Below, piece by piece: positions 38,806 to 53,040 of a DNA stretch of 64,000 nt. Location: the NCBI GenBank assembly GCA_013365325.1, contig JABVXV010000188.1:1-64000 (forward strand). The letters run 5' to 3'. The notes under the pieces are model-generated. The model worked only from the letters and a program-made list of their open reading frames with translations. It was not told the DNA's origin and searched no databases. Every line of letters starts with the position of its first letter. The stretch's first letter is position 1. The position numbers were made by a program, and so were the translations under genes. Source of the DNA: Dipetalonema caudispina. Taxonomy: Eukaryota > Nematoda > Chromadorea > Rhabditida > Onchocercidae.

Positions 38806-40457
38806 TCAAATTATAACTTCACATATACTTCTTGTAAATTAAGAAGTAATTACATATGAAATATAAGCTGAGAGCAGAGGGGAAAAAAAAAAACAATATT
38901 TGACGAAGAGATGCAATTTGCTTATATATAATATTGGTAAGTCGGTCAAGGCCAGTTTTTCCAACTGTCAATTGTTGGATAGTTTTAATTACGCAGAAAC
39001 ATAATATAATACTTGAGGTGAGTTATGATAATAATTCCTGCTTCTTATAAAACTTCAAACGAGCTTCTCTACAATGGATCATCAACATATCAGGCTAGAA
39101 ACATGTTCTTCTCTCATCTAAATTCCATTCCAATGATCATCACAAAGAGAGAGAGAGAGAGAGAAAGGAAGAAAGGAAGAAAACAATCCTCTTGTATACG
39201 CATAAAAATTGAGCAAAAAAAAAAAGAAAAAAAAAAAATTCTTTTAAAATTTATTAAGCCAAAAAAAGGTTTATATAGTTGGGAAATTTGTTCTTATCCG
39301 AGAATTTTTATAGAAAAAATTTAAAGTATTGTTGATTTTAGAGATAAATTTCCCTGAAAATTTATCCTGGAGATTTACAATCATTTGTAGGTGGCATGCA
39401 TATTTATCACATTAAATTTCGATGATATATAGCTGTTATCAATTAGATAATCTTCTTCATTTTTATTTTCATTATAATATATATATTCAGTTCTTTATTT
39501 TCCCTTTTTCTTTTAGTGTTCAGCATATTAGTGATATGCTAACTTCAAATTATGAATTTTAGAATTTGTTCCAATATATGAATTTAAAATTTAGAATCAT
39601 AGCTATATTGCATGTTCAGAAAGAAAATCGAAATTTTTACTAATAAATATAGCTCAAAATGTTGTGGAGTTTTTTCTTGACCACTTATTATGTATTTTGA
39701 ACAATAAGCATGTAATCAGCAATGATACTAATACTTTTGTTGATTTCATTGTGAACTATCAGTACTAAAACATTTTTTTTTTAACCGCAAGTAGTTGATT
39801 CATTACCTTTTTCTTCCTTTAATATTGGCCTTTTATATGTAAATGTGTTATTAACTCGATATTCAAAAAATCAGTCTTCAGTACTCTGCAACTGCAGAAA
39901 AAAAAGATCATGATGGGAGATAACATAGAAAGGTCTTCAATGGAATTTTATCCATAATTAGAGTATCATTAGCTGAAAGAGATCTTGTAGAAAGTAAATT
40001 TAGGAACTAGGGACAGATAGGAAGATTTGTAATTCATATAAACAATGAAATTAGTAAACAAACAATTATATTGTGTGAAAAGTGCCTAAGTACACCAAAA
40101 TTGGTACAGTATACAAGATAAAATTTAAGTCGCTATAATAATACTGTAAATTTACATTGTACCAACCTTTTCGTATAAAATATTGCCTTATCTCAAACTT
40201 CGAATATGGTAAACTTTGATGATTTATTGTTGTGGGATTAAGCTTTTTACATCAAAATATAGCTACACTTCTAGCTTAAGGACTTCAATTCTATATACAA
40301 ATCTTGGGGCTGAAATCTAAAACTCAGATTGTGAACCAACAAAACTCAATATACGTTTTCCTTCAGGAGCAAAAATATGAAACACTGTGGCAGTGATACA
40401 AATAAAACACGAGTATAGTGTTAACGAATAATTATGAGATCTCGTTTTGGTTAAAAT
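38806..40457. other. Intergenic region between histidine-rich gene and smc-4
   Basis: About 1.65 kb between two minus-strand genes in tandem. It should hold the promoter of the histidine-rich gene and the 3' UTR of smc-4. A TTACAAG acceptor-like site lies just upstream of the histidine-rich start codon, and a GA microsatellite at 39145-39165. The spacing is too long for a typical nematode operon pair. Confidence 0.5.
39145..39165. repeat. (GA)n microsatellite
   Basis: About ten GA units followed by imperfect AAGGAAG repeats, in the spacer between the histidine-rich gene and smc-4. Confidence 0.9.
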
Positions 40458-43400
40458 CTACAGCATTCGTGCAAACTGTTCCAATCGATCTGTATCTGAT
40501 ACAGTATTTCCAACCGATTGCTGCAAATTCGACGGCTGAACAACTCCTGCTTTTAATTGCGGAACGGCACCACAAGCATCCTTTGAAAGAACATTTTTCA
40601 TCCCGCAACTATCATCTCCTGCCTCTTTCGTACTTTTGTTAGTTACACTATCATCAATTTTTCCATCCAAGAACTATAAACAGAGTAATAATTACTTTAA
40701 TTTAATTAAAAGAAGATTAATACCTGCCCAAAAGACTGAATGATCCATGGTGATGAATGAAAAGTCCAATCAGTCTAAGTAAATAGATTAATGTAGTTAG
40801 GGGCACGGAAAAATCATTAAGCTAGCTTTTCAAACAACTAAAACATAAAATACCTGGCTACCAGCTCGTGAACGGCGCACGGTGATCGTTTGTGGTACAT
40901 CCCAGGTAGGTTCAGATTTCTGTGGAGATTTTTTTTTCGTTGGTGGAGATACTGAAACCGTAGGTGTGGTTTCTCGTGAAAGAGATGATCGGTTGCTCCT
41001 AAAAAAACGAATTCCAAATTTAATTTCAAGAACACAGATGTCTGAGAGAAATTATCGAAGTAGCAACTTAAAGAATACGAATTCGAAATGGCGTGAAGAA
41101 TATGGGAAAAAATCTTTTTAGTTTTGAAATGGCTGAAAAATTACTAAAAAAAGTTATAATCTAAGTACGCACTTTAAAACTCGAACATTTTTTTCAGAAT
41201 TTTTCGCATGTTTCCTTTTCTCCACCATCATATTGTAATCACCTCCTCGACTGGATGGTGCTCGGCTCGCCGACAAATCCTCTTAAAGAATTCGAATAAC
41301 AGTAATGTTACCCTTCTAAGTATTTTAAGTTATATTCAAAAATGATTTCAAATCTAAATAAGACAGAAATTACCAATGGCCACCGAAGATGCTTTTGATC
41401 CCTGTGTGCTTCTCATGTTTATTTCTGAAGCGCTAGCACGGCCAGTCATTTCTTGAGTTTGCGACTGAAAAAACAAAGACAAGAATGTTTTCTAAAAAAA
41501 AAACTAAAATACAGATGAAGTCCTACTTAGATGAATTAGGCTGATCATACTTATCAAAACTGGGATTCCATTTCACGTAGTAACAGGTTCACTAATGTCT
41601 GTTCTACTCTTCCTATGTACAGAAGAAATAAAAAAGACATTACACGAGTTAATCACCAATGAAACCTTAAACGAGAGCCAACACCTCAAAGTATAGCACT
41701 CTTTACTGACTATAATTAGGATTTAGCATGACTTTTTGAGCCAACATATTAGATAAGGGAAATAAATTTTTTCTGAATATTATCCAATGAATATTTAGCA
41801 ACTACAACAATTCACCTGAAATTCATATTTCCCATCGACTGCATGTTTTTCACGGTCCTTTCCTTTATGTTTTTTCATTTCTTCCAAAATATGAACTGCA
41901 AGGAAAGAAATCATTACAGCAGAACATTAGTAAACTGGCTAGGTGAATATTCAAACCCTCATTTCCGGATATCACAGACTAAGATATAGCATAAAGTCCA
42001 ATCACAACTTATAATATGCTTAATTAAACATAGCAATGCAACTTAAAAATGCCAATAATTGAAAACTTGTCTAAAGCAAACATACGCGGCTTAATTATAT
42101 TCCGGATACTTCCTGGATCGATGGCAACGGATTTTGTACAATCAAATGTCTTATAAATACCAATAAGACGATCTGCTAACTCAAACATATTATTCCGTAG
42201 AGAAATGATGATAAATTGTGCATTTTTAGTGCGGTCCTGAAAACATCTATACTTCTTTCTTCAATTTTTACAATCGCTGTGGATGTTAAATGTAGTCCTT
42301 CAATGTCCATTTAATTATTTCTTGTCTAACAACAAAAATAGAGCAAGAAATGAATAATGAATAAACATGAACTCTCTTGACATAATAGAATTCATATTTA
42401 TTTAAATAATGGCAGCTAGAGTGAGTGGTATAGCCGCTGTTATGGACAAGAACACTATTCAGTGAGAAGCATATCATAAATCACGGAAATTGATACTTCT
42501 TATGTTATTACCAAAATCAACAGAAAGCAAAGAAGAAACAAGCATGATTGAAGATAAATGGTAAAATAATAAATAATGCATAACTTTCAAGAAAATAAAG
42601 TGAGACTTTCGAAAAAATGCGACAGATCTATTAAATTCATCTGAACTGTTACCTTTATGTAATGTCCAATAATTGATACATTTCTAAAATCCAGAGCAGC
42701 ATCAATCTCATCCATAACATACAGCGGTGTTGGTCGATAATGATGCAACGCAAAAACCAGAGCCAATGATGAAAGCGTTTTTTCACCACCTGACAAATTG
42801 GTAATTTGCTTCCATGATTTTTTTGGTGGTCTCACACTGAAAAATATCGACACAGTTAACTTGAAAAAAGAAAGATGAAGAGTAGGAAGAGGAAGCTTTA
42901 ACTGAATTTGAATAATCCATTTTCATTTTCTCTCAGTGAAGTCTAGAAAATTCAAACCAGTTGTGCTAAAATGCAGGCTTACCCGAAAGAAACACCTTCA
43001 CTGAACGGATCAAGTGAATCAACCAAGTCTAAGCTAGCATCACCACCCAACGTTATCATCTGATACATTTCTTTCAATGCCAAACCAATCCGCGTAAAAC
43101 CGTCCATGAATTCATTCATTCGTTGTTTCTTTAATTGCTCGCAAAATTGACGATGTTTATCACGTTTCGTTGATATGTCGGATAAAGCTTCCACTTCACG
43201 GTCATAACGCTCCAGCTAAAAGGTTTTCAAAAAAAAAGTGATGTCACTTTCTCATCATGAATTAATAATTAAAAATATAGAGAACACAATAAATTTCCAT
43301 CCAATTTCTGTTTGAATCCCAAAGAAACATAACCTAATATGGTGAGATTCATCTTTAACGATAGATTCTTAGCTAACTTTTGTGATGATAAATCTCCAAA

Positions 43401-46400
43401 ATCCTTCACAATTATGGAATTTAAGAGAGCTTTTAGATTACACTACATCATTATTCATTGAACTATATTCAATACTGCTATTACAGACAAGTTATATTCC
43501 ATACCTTTGTCACATATTCCAACAAACCATTTGTATTCAACACTTTACCAACCTTTCGTTTCTCCAAATTCGCCAAAGTAAATCTGTAAAATTTTGAAAA
43601 ACCTGATCGCCCTATTAAAAACTAATAATTATCTTAAACGAAATAATTTAGAATGCTAAACAATACTTCATATCCTGCAAATTGAAATTTTTGATTTCTT
43701 CTTCAGAATATTCTGGCACATTCTTGTAGCGTACAATACCGTCCTTATCCGCCTCGACATTAATCTCACCAGTCTGAAAAAAAAGAACTTGACCTCAAGC
43801 CTAATTTAGTCTACTTTATAATTTGCTCAAAATTCCAAGAAAAAATTACCTTTAATTTTTTGAAAAATTCATGTTCAACTCTCAAAGCTTCCTGCAATGC
43901 ATAGTCATCATCTTCTTCCTCACTCGATTGAAGTGACTCTGGTAAGCGGTCCAAACATTTCACATAAGACAAGTGCAATGTTCTGATCTGTAATATTGAT
44001 GTTTTTAAACTACCTGGGTAAATTAGTCCTAGTTAATACTACCTGCCATATTTTATCAATGCAGTGAAAGTTGAATAAATAATATTCTTAGTTCTACCAT
44101 CATAAATCCTTATATGTTATTGCTAATGGACCTTCATGGACCTTCTTGAGCCAGCAAAACAAGAAACAAAGACACCACTAATTTTCGACCCTTTTCTCAA
44201 AATCTTTCTACTTTTAGTGTGATTTATTTATGAACATGATCACTAGTGATTTCAGATATACAACAAAACTTCTTTTACTTGCTTCAATTAATGCAATGAA
44301 CTTAACTTACTTTGCCTTCAATCATGACTAGTTTTCCTTGTTTATGTTCAAGAAATCTCAACTGTTCAAGAAGAGAACGGGTCAAATCGGCATGTCTTTT
44401 CTTCAGCTCAACTTCTTCAGCATCCAGTTCAGAGTTTTTGCTGAATGCCTCCTTCACTTTAACTTCAGCTTCTTTCATCAATTTCTGCAAAATTCATGCA
44501 TGCAAGCTTTGAATTATTCGAGATCGGTAAGTTTATAGTCAACAAGTCCTGTTGCTTGCTTTCATTTTCTTCAAAATCTACACCATAACGATAATAGCCA
44601 AATATCTTTAATGAAACGAATGAACTTACCTCTTGTTGTATTTTTTCCTTTGTCAGCCGATTAATATCCGCTTCCTGGGTATCTTCAGTCAATTCAAGTT
44701 TCTTGATTGCTTCGTCAGTTTCACGCTGGTCGGTTTCAAGATCATTTTTCCTGAAATACTATTCAAATTTAATTTCTTATCAATTTCTTATCATAACGCA
44801 ATATTTTTGGTCATATTTCAAAATATGTCGAACCTGCTCAGTGCTTTATTCATATTTCGTTGAGCATTATTAAGCACACTCTGCTCTTTCGTTGCTCCCT
44901 TCGATGCATTTTCTTTTCTAAAATGACTTTTAATTTAGAGAATCTTTTTCCTCCGAAAACGATGGACCCTGAAAAGAGGAACAAATAACGACTGTTTCAG
45001 ATTTTCTGAAAAAACTCACTTCGCTCGAACTTCATCAAGCTCCTTTTGGTAAGGACCAACAACTCGATCATAGACCTCCTGGATCTTTGTGTTTATTTCA
45101 GCCACTTTTTCACGTACTTCATCAGCCGCTTCTAATGCTTTATCACGGGCTGGAAAAAATGACTGCTGTTACTCTTATTCACAGAAAAAAGGATTAAGTT
45201 TTCAATCACTTGAAAAAGTCGATCTATAATTAAAGAGTTAAACCTTTAGCAAGTTCTGCAACTTCAGCTTTTTTACGTTGTATGTCTTTCTCATCCACAA
45301 GAACGTTTTTAACTCTGGCCGTTTGCTCCCCCATCCTATACTCAAGATCAGCTACTTTTTTTTCAAGAGGTTCAATGTCATTTGATAAATTCTGCTCATT
45401 TTTCTTCAGTCTATCGTAATCGGTTTGAAGTGACATTATGCGAGAATCGAGCTGCAAGTTGAATCAAAATACATACAAAGGCGATGACAACTTCCATCGC
45501 GAATAAAATCAATTATGATTTGATTTCATTCTAAAGTGATGGTAATTCATTCAAAAATAAATCTAAATAACAAAAATGAAAACCTGATGAATGACACTTC
45601 GCAAATTATTTAGTCGATTCTGCTCTTCAGTCAGTAACTTTTCCAGTTCAGCAACCTCTTCGGATGATTCTTTTGAAGTATCAATTTTGACACTTTGGCC
45701 AATTCTACCTCTACAAATACATAACATATTCACCACACTAGAGATTTCAATAATTAAGACAGTTTACCAGATAAAAGTGAGTACCTCCGTTCAGATCTTC
45801 CACCACCAGTCATAGAACCACTTGTTTCAACCACTTCGCCTTTCAGCGTAACCACTCGGTAACGTTTCATGCCACCCATACCAATACGTGTTGCAGACGT
45901 AATATCATCTGCTATCAGAGTATCACGTAACGCAAAATAGAATGCAGGTAATACAGCGGGATCAGCTACACGAATTAAATCGAATAATCGAGGTGCATTT
46001 TCAGGTCTGAAAATAAGTAATTTCAAACAAAGAAAGCTATCTAGCAAAAAAATGATTGCAGTTTACTAAAACATCAGAATTTTAAAGAATCTATACTTGT
46101 TGCTCAACGTACGTGGAGGTTAGTTTTGCCATATATGGACGAAGTTTTTCTTGCTTATCGAGTACCAAGAAGGAAGCAATGCCCAAATTCTCACGCCTCA
46201 GAAATTCCACGCACATTTGAGCAGTATCAACGCTATCAACCACGATATAATCCAATGACCGACATGTTGTCGAAATAGCGACATCATATTTTTCATCAAT
46301 TGCACCGAGATCACCCTGCAGCAGAGGCACCCAGTGTAGGAACATTTAAGAAACATTAAATTTTGGCCTTTGATTTAAATTCTGAAAAGTTTTACTAAAC

Positions 46401-49400
46401 CTCTGATTCCCATAACTAGAAGCGAAAGTCACTAAAGGACAATATAATTTTAACATCGATTCATAATGGGAAACCCACGAGACGTCCATATATCCCTGGT
46501 ATGTTCCCCGATGATTTCTCGGCCATCAAACGCCTCAATACGTTGTTCTGGCTTTGAAATGCTTCCACCGTCCGTCGCTTTTGTTCGAACTTTGCCATAC
46601 GTTGGCGAACCTAAGAAAATAAAAAGTTTTTCGAAAATCAAGTTTGCAACCAAAATTTTTCTGGGAGGGAAATAAATCCTTCAGAGGGAAAGAATAAACA
46701 ACGTGCAATTAAATGAAACAAACAAGCCATTTATTAACTGAGGCAAAAATCGAATTCCGTATGAAAAGTGAAACCATGTTCGGGATTTTCAGCGAAATAA
46801 CAATAAAGTTTCCAAACGAAAATTTCACCTACTTCATAGACCAATTTATATATTATCATTTTTAAAATCTTTATATTTTATTAAATAAATCGGAAACGAA
46901 CACTTTCAGTGCACTCGGTTTCTTCCTTCCGTTTGTTTGTCATTTCCGATCTGGCATTCTGAAGTTCTCTTTCGACATTTGGAATTGCCTGTTTTACTTT
47001 ACCAAGATCACTGGAAATATTCAGTATGAAAACCATCTGCAGAGCCCAAACAAACAAAAAGTCTATTACTTACAAATTCCATTATCTTATCAGCAATCTA
47101 AATTCAAGCGCTTTCACAAAACCAAAATTTCTGGTCAAAAAAAACTGAAGCTAAGAAAGGACTTTTTTTTTACAGTTCCTATCAGGTGCAATACTTTTCG
47201 ATAACAGCCATTTTATGTTTGTTATGATGAGAAAAATGTTGACATACCTTATTTTGGATTCTAAGAGAGCTTTTACATCATTAAGAGATGTCTGGATTTC
47301 CGAAAGTTTTCTCTTCTCTACTTCCTCTTCTCTACGCATTAATTGAAGTGCTTCCTGCGCCAACGTTAACTAAAAATTTAACACTTTACATCATTTTGAT
47401 TATCAGTATCATTCAAAAAATGTTTTTCTAGACGTACTTCTCAAAGCTTACAAATTCTCATCATTTCCACTCAGCTGTTCAAGTTTTATGAAGAAGATTT
47501 ATAGATGCTGCTGATGTATACAAACACATAAAAAATACAGGACTGACCTTGCTGCTTGCTTCATCCTCCTTAACAGTAAGTTCCCCGACTTGTTCCTCTA
47601 GCGCCTTTTTCGGACCTTGAAACTTTATAGTCTGTTCTTGAAGTTCTTTCAGATGAGCATCAACCTATAACATGATTTTAACACCAACTGCACGCTTAAA
47701 AAAACATGAAAGAAACGTAACCATCAGACAACCAAAGCATTTACTTCAACTTGCTTTTGAGCAATCATATCATCAATTCCACTTAGTATTTCACGATATT
47801 CCTCCAGTTTGCTCTTTGCTTTCGCTGGTACCTCTTTCAAATCAGATATCTGAAACGTAATTTATAAAGTTAAAAAGTGGGCCAGTGCCTGCATTTTTCA
47901 TGCGTCATGTGCCAACTTTGCGGCAATAATAGATGCTAAATCTTCTCTTTATTTAATCTACTGGTTAGAAAAACGGATGATTCGGATACTTGGTACGTAC
48001 TAGCCATAGTGAAAAAATGATTTTTCACTTGCGTGCATTTACATGCAGCTCCCAGATGCGTGCTCCGCGTCGTGTCTTGACACTGCCTAAAAACTTTTAC
48101 TTTCCCCAGTGAAATGATGCATCATCGAAAGAACTTAAGATCAATTTAATCACGCGGATTGCACCTTTCAGATAGAGGTTCAGAGTATATCTAGGATTTG
48201 ATACAAATCAAACAATTCAGCTCTGATTATCCGACTGACAATAGTAGCAAACCTTTTTCTCTTCGTTCGCTATATCAGTAATCAATTTCTTTTTCCTGTC
48301 ATTAAGGCGAAGCAATTCAGCTTTGCGCTTTTGTTCCGCCTGTTCTAGTTCACTAAGCTGATGCTTTGTTTTTTCATACTCTTCCTGCGTTTTCTCAAAG
48401 GACCTGAAAGAAAAAATTAAAAAATAAATTACGAAGATTATACACAGCAAGATTTTGATCATATGAAGCCAAACACGGGATCTTGCTAATTATATCAAAA
48501 AGGTGCTGGTAGAATATACAGCAATCGATTATAAGATAATATCCAAATAAATTGATACCTCTGTAGCTGTTTTTGCTCATCCTTCCTGTTCTTTTGTAAG
48601 GCTAACACTTCACCCTGTCGTTTTTTTGCATCTTCCAGATCCTTCTCAAACTCCTCTTTTTTCTCCTCATCAGCTTTCAGTTCCAATTTGGCCTTATATC
48701 TAAGAATGAAGAGTTAATACAGCGTAAAATTGTATCATTTTATATACTACATGCATATTTCTACTCTTAGATCAAGAAATGTAAAATTTACTGATCAGCT
48801 TGCAGCAAACGATTCTTCGTCAGTGCGATACCATTGTCAACACGAAGTTCTGCGATAAGACTTTTCATCGGGCCTTCAGCATCATTTTTTTCCTTTTCCG
48901 CAAATTTCGTACGGTTCAACTGTGCAGAACGCTCTTCTTGTAACTGGTCGATTTTCCGTTGAATCGTTTCAATTGGAACCTTAAAATCAGCTAATTCCCT
49001 TATTCTATAAAATTAAGATATTAATTTGCAGTTAGTGAATCCCAGAACAAAGGATGATGAAACACAACATAGCTAGTAAAACATAGTAGTAGCAACCATA
49101 TTTAGTAAAACTAGATGTTAAAAAAAGAGAAACAGTAACTTTGAGCCTGCTTGAACCAATGATATCTTCCAAATATTCCAACATGCCATCATCATTTTCA
49201 TTTAAGGCTTTCGGTTTCATCAAGGCAATTTGTTCGACTTCACCCTAAACCAGTCATACTGCCTTTATGTAGAAAATGTCAGTATAATCAATCAGACAAA
49301 GAATTATGAATCATAAGCAAGACAATATGCAATAATGCATTCCAATACCTGCAGAATGAGGAAGCGATTATGAATGAGATCGATTCCAACGCCTCGCAAC

Positions 49401-50882
49401 AATACAGCAATATCTTTGAACTGCATTGTTTTACCGTTATAAGTATATTTTGAAGAGTTATCACGAAATGCGGTTCGACTGACGGTAAACTGACTGGCTG
49501 GTACAACATCATAACCTCCATCAGGCTAAAAAGAAGAACTCTTTGAATGATATCGGTTTTTGAATTCCGCAAAAATTTTAAAATGAAATGTTTCTTTGCA
49601 AAGGCTAGACGAACGAGTACAATATTTGGCACAGATATGAACAAACTATCTTATTAATTCCAGAAAGTTGTTTTTACGTCACATATGTGTCAGCATCAAA
49701 AACTCTCTTTCCATTTGACTTGTTATACCAAATTATTACTTACCATATCAATAATTTTCTGGAAATTCACACCGACAGTACAACTTGATATGTTTTCCCG
49801 ACCAGCTGAGGAATGAATCAAAACGCTTATTTTCTTGGAACGAATTTTAGATGCACGATAACCAAACACAAACAGCAAAGAATCAATCACGTTACTTTTT
49901 CCACTACCGTTAGGGCCAATTATGGCCGAAAAATTCTAAAAAAATTAGATGTATGGAAAATATAAGGTAAAACATGCATCTCATATTCTGTAAACTTCGT
50001 AAGTTCAAGTTAAGATTAAATCGATTTATTTAATTTATTCGGATTTTCCACACTGTAATCGTTCGAATATCCAGTTTTTCAACTAGTATATCATGAAGAA
50101 CTGATATCCAACATTTGGTGTAATGCATCGAGCTACATTTATTTACATAGTTACTGTAAATTAAAAATAAAATTCAAACCCACCTGATGGAAAGGACCTA
50201 AAACATGTTTACCATAATAAGACTTGAAATTTTCTACATCAATGCTAGTTATCATAAGTCGTTGCCCACTTCCATCCGCACTCATTATGGGCTCAGGCAT
50301 CGGAGGAATTTCCATATTCAACAAATTCTGGAACGAAAATACCTATTCAACTGTTTAATATACATATAATGACATTTCTACAGCAACAATTCGACGTAAA
50401 AATCTTGAGTTTAGATAGCTCTATTCTAAAATTCTTGAGTTCGCAATTTGCTTGGAACTTATCGTCATTCATCAACACTTCTATAACACTGCATACAAAC
50501 CGGCAGGAGATGTCTTAATTTCACTTTAAATGTAACATGATGGGAATAATCACCTCCTCATTAACGTCATTACGAACTTGCGCTCGCAAATCTTCATCGC
50601 TTTCCGCATCCGCGCGCCCGGCACTTCGTTTAACTGCTGCTGTAAAAAAGATAAATCTTCATGACTGGTAGGTGAACTTCTCTTAAATTTCGACATTTGG
50701 ACTGACTCTTTATCAAAACCTATCAAGATTACCATGGATTTTAAATTTTGCCAATCATCAGTTTTTTAACATATTCATTAAAAAAAATCAATTTTGCATT
50801 GCATACCATTCTCAGCATTGGTTGCATTTTTCCCATGTAGCTGTGACGCTGGTGCTTTTAGAAGGTCTTTCTTTCGATGCAT
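40458..50882 (-). CDS. smc-4: Condensin subunit SMC4, 34 exons, 1565 aa, complete
   Basis: Exons 5' to 3': 50807-50882, 50554-50639, 50184-50327, 49744-49935, 49349-49525, 49140-49244, 48792-48979, 48559-48699, 48253-48403, 47745-47849, 47548-47664, 47248-47369, 46902-47010, 46479-46610, 46113-46315, 45785-46006, 45584-45710, 45244-45451, 45020-45149, 44834-44917, 44630-44750, 44311-44484, 43850-43987, 43667-43773, 43505-43583, 42983-43215, 42653-42836, 42086-42236, 41816-41895, 41374-41464, 41173-41281, 40854-40998, 40724-40774, 40458-40673. Walker A GPNGSGKSN starts at residue 109. The hinge is about 605-755, with IPGIYGRLGDLGAIDEKYD and SGSMTGGG. Coiled coils lie on both sides. The ABC signature LSGGEKT is at 1238-1244 and Walker B VMDEID at 1264-1269. 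With SMC2 it forms the condensin ATPase that compacts mitotic chromosomes. SMC4 rather than SMC2 or SMC1/3 is shown by the hinge entry and by VRPPKKSW, LVDSLDPFSEG and LHHYRPTPLY. The ATPase domain ends near 1335; a low-complexity Ser/Thr/Lys-rich tail of about 230 residues follows. A TTCCAG acceptor 21 bp before the ATG fits trans-splicing. Confidence 0.97.
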
Positions 50883-53040
50883 TAGTTTGCAAATTAAGCG
50901 CTCCTGGAATAAAATTAATCTAAACTTCATGTTTACATTTATAACTTCGGTCTTTTTACAATATGACGATGATAACAACAATAAATATGTAATTGAATGA
51001 CTTGGAAATTTATGTTATTGTTATTCGTACAATATAAAAACGAAACTGCATTTCTAATACAAATGTTACGACCGGTTTCATATACATTTCCCATATTCCC
51101 ATTCTCGTTTATAACAAAACATATAGCAAATGCAATATGTGAAAATTATCATTCATATTGGAAATTTAACTTTGACAAGTAGTCCCAATATCTGTAGATA
51201 ATCGATATGAAATAGTAAACAATTTCAAAATAAAATTTCCCCGATTTTCACGCGTTATATTTTGCCAAATCCTTTCCATTAAATTTTAAATTTTAAAATT
51301 TAAACCTTTAAATATTTGTACAAATTCAAATGATTTAACCTAAAAAAATAAAAAAAAAAACTATTTGAAAAGTGCAAAAATTTAAACAAAACAGCACATA
51401 TCAAATAATTCATCAAATTAAGCTAATTATCAAACTAGCACCCACCCATGCTTGTTGCCATTAGCTATCCTTATTATCATCCTCGTCTACATTCAATGAT
51501 TTAGATGTTATTGTGACGCTATGAAAATTTTTAGGAAATCATTTGCAATTTGTTCAACAAAATGATATTAGTTACTGATAATTTATTATCACAGTTATAT
51601 CAGAAAATATATTATCTCCATGTGTACGTTAATTGATGTTAATTTAAATAAAGGAATTTTTTTGAAAAAAAAGGGATGAAATTAAAAGAGAAATTTGTTT
51701 ACTAGAATAAGTAGAATTTTTACTGCATCCATTTCCACGAATGATTTCATTAATGATCAAAATTAAAGCGAATTTCATTCATTATTAATTTTAACTTTAG
51801 CATAAAATTAATATTATTCAAAATTTGACAACAAATATCAATATTCCTATTCCGATGAATGTTTAACGAATATCGATTCTCATTCCGATCAATGCATTCA
51901 TCAATCATAAAAAATTGATGTACATGCATGCGCAATGCATTTTCTTGTTGATTCATTCATACAATTAACAAATTTATTCATTTTACTTCAGAAATTATTT
52001 CCATTTTATCAATTTTCCAGTATGGATTTTTTTTTTTTTCTAATGTTTGAAATATTTTTCAATATTCATTTCATCAGTTCTGTAATTTCATCAAGCTTAT
52101 TAAATTTTCCTTAAATGTATGTAGTATAATTTTATAGCCTTCATTCTTATCTTAACTATTTATTGTTTTCAAATTTCACTTTTGTTTCTAAAGTAAAGAA
52201 CAGCGAAAATTTTTCATTTAAACATTTGAATAAATCAAATATTCCTATTAAATATTATCATAAAATATGATACTATCATCTTTGATTATTCATTTTTACT
52301 GTACGGTATGCCACATCACTTCTTCTCTTTTTCAAACTTTCTTACCTTTACGGAACTATATTTTTTCACATTTTAAAATTTCAGGAAGTTATCAATACTT
52401 TCTAAATAATAATTTGAATGTTTCTAATTCACTGAAAAATTTTTAAAATCCTTTTCAAAAATGATTTCATCAGTACATTCTGAGCATGTAGCTTGGAAAT
52501 TAATTTTGTTCAGAAGTATTTTTTAAAAAAATTTCAAAAATAAACCATAAATTGGATTTTAAAAATTAAAAAGAAAGTACACACACATATGTACTTATAT
52601 TAATTTTGGATAAAAATTTAATTATAATCAAAAATTTTGAAAAGTAAGTTGAATATTCAGGAATTATTGCTACCATTCGAAGTAATATTCAAAAAAGAAA
52701 GAAGGAATGATATATCAATTTGGGCAAAATCCACCATTGTTAATTGTTTACACATATCAAAAAACGAATAAGAAACATTGGACTGGAGATTTTTTCATCG
52801 AAATAAACAAAGAAAGTTAGTCTTTAAAATTTGTACCAAAATTAAAGCATTTAATACTAATTTAAATTTAAAAATTTAACAGATGTAATATTATTATTAT
52901 TATTGTAAGTTAATTTATTAAATGTAATGAAATCCTCAATGCAAAAATTCTCTTATTCACGAAAAATTTTTAAAATTTGATAAAAGTGCGGGAATTTTGT
53001 TGTCTTTTTTTCAACTGTTCAACAAGAAATTGCAAATGTC
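50883..53040. promoter_or_regulatory. Divergent intergenic region between smc-4 and the MSP-like gene
   Basis: About 2.2 kb separating two divergent genes, so both promoters should lie here. The sequence is very AT-rich with no ORF I support. An acceptor-like TTCCAG ends at 50904 in front of smc-4. No core promoter element can be named. Confidence 0.45.

Noticed and set aside
46450..46653. Alternative-frame ORF overlapping SMC4 exon 14
   Set aside because: Frame 1 of the exon gives the conserved IPGIYGRL hinge entry; the other frame is a shadow. The donor GTTCGT after residue S restores the right phase.
50640..50735. Extra coding segment before SMC4 exon 2 (frame reading FDKESVQMSKFKRSS)
   Set aside because: The frame runs into a stop and is out of phase with exon 3. 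A strong TTTTTACAG acceptor at 50640 joins exon 1 to exon 2 in phase, so this segment is intron.
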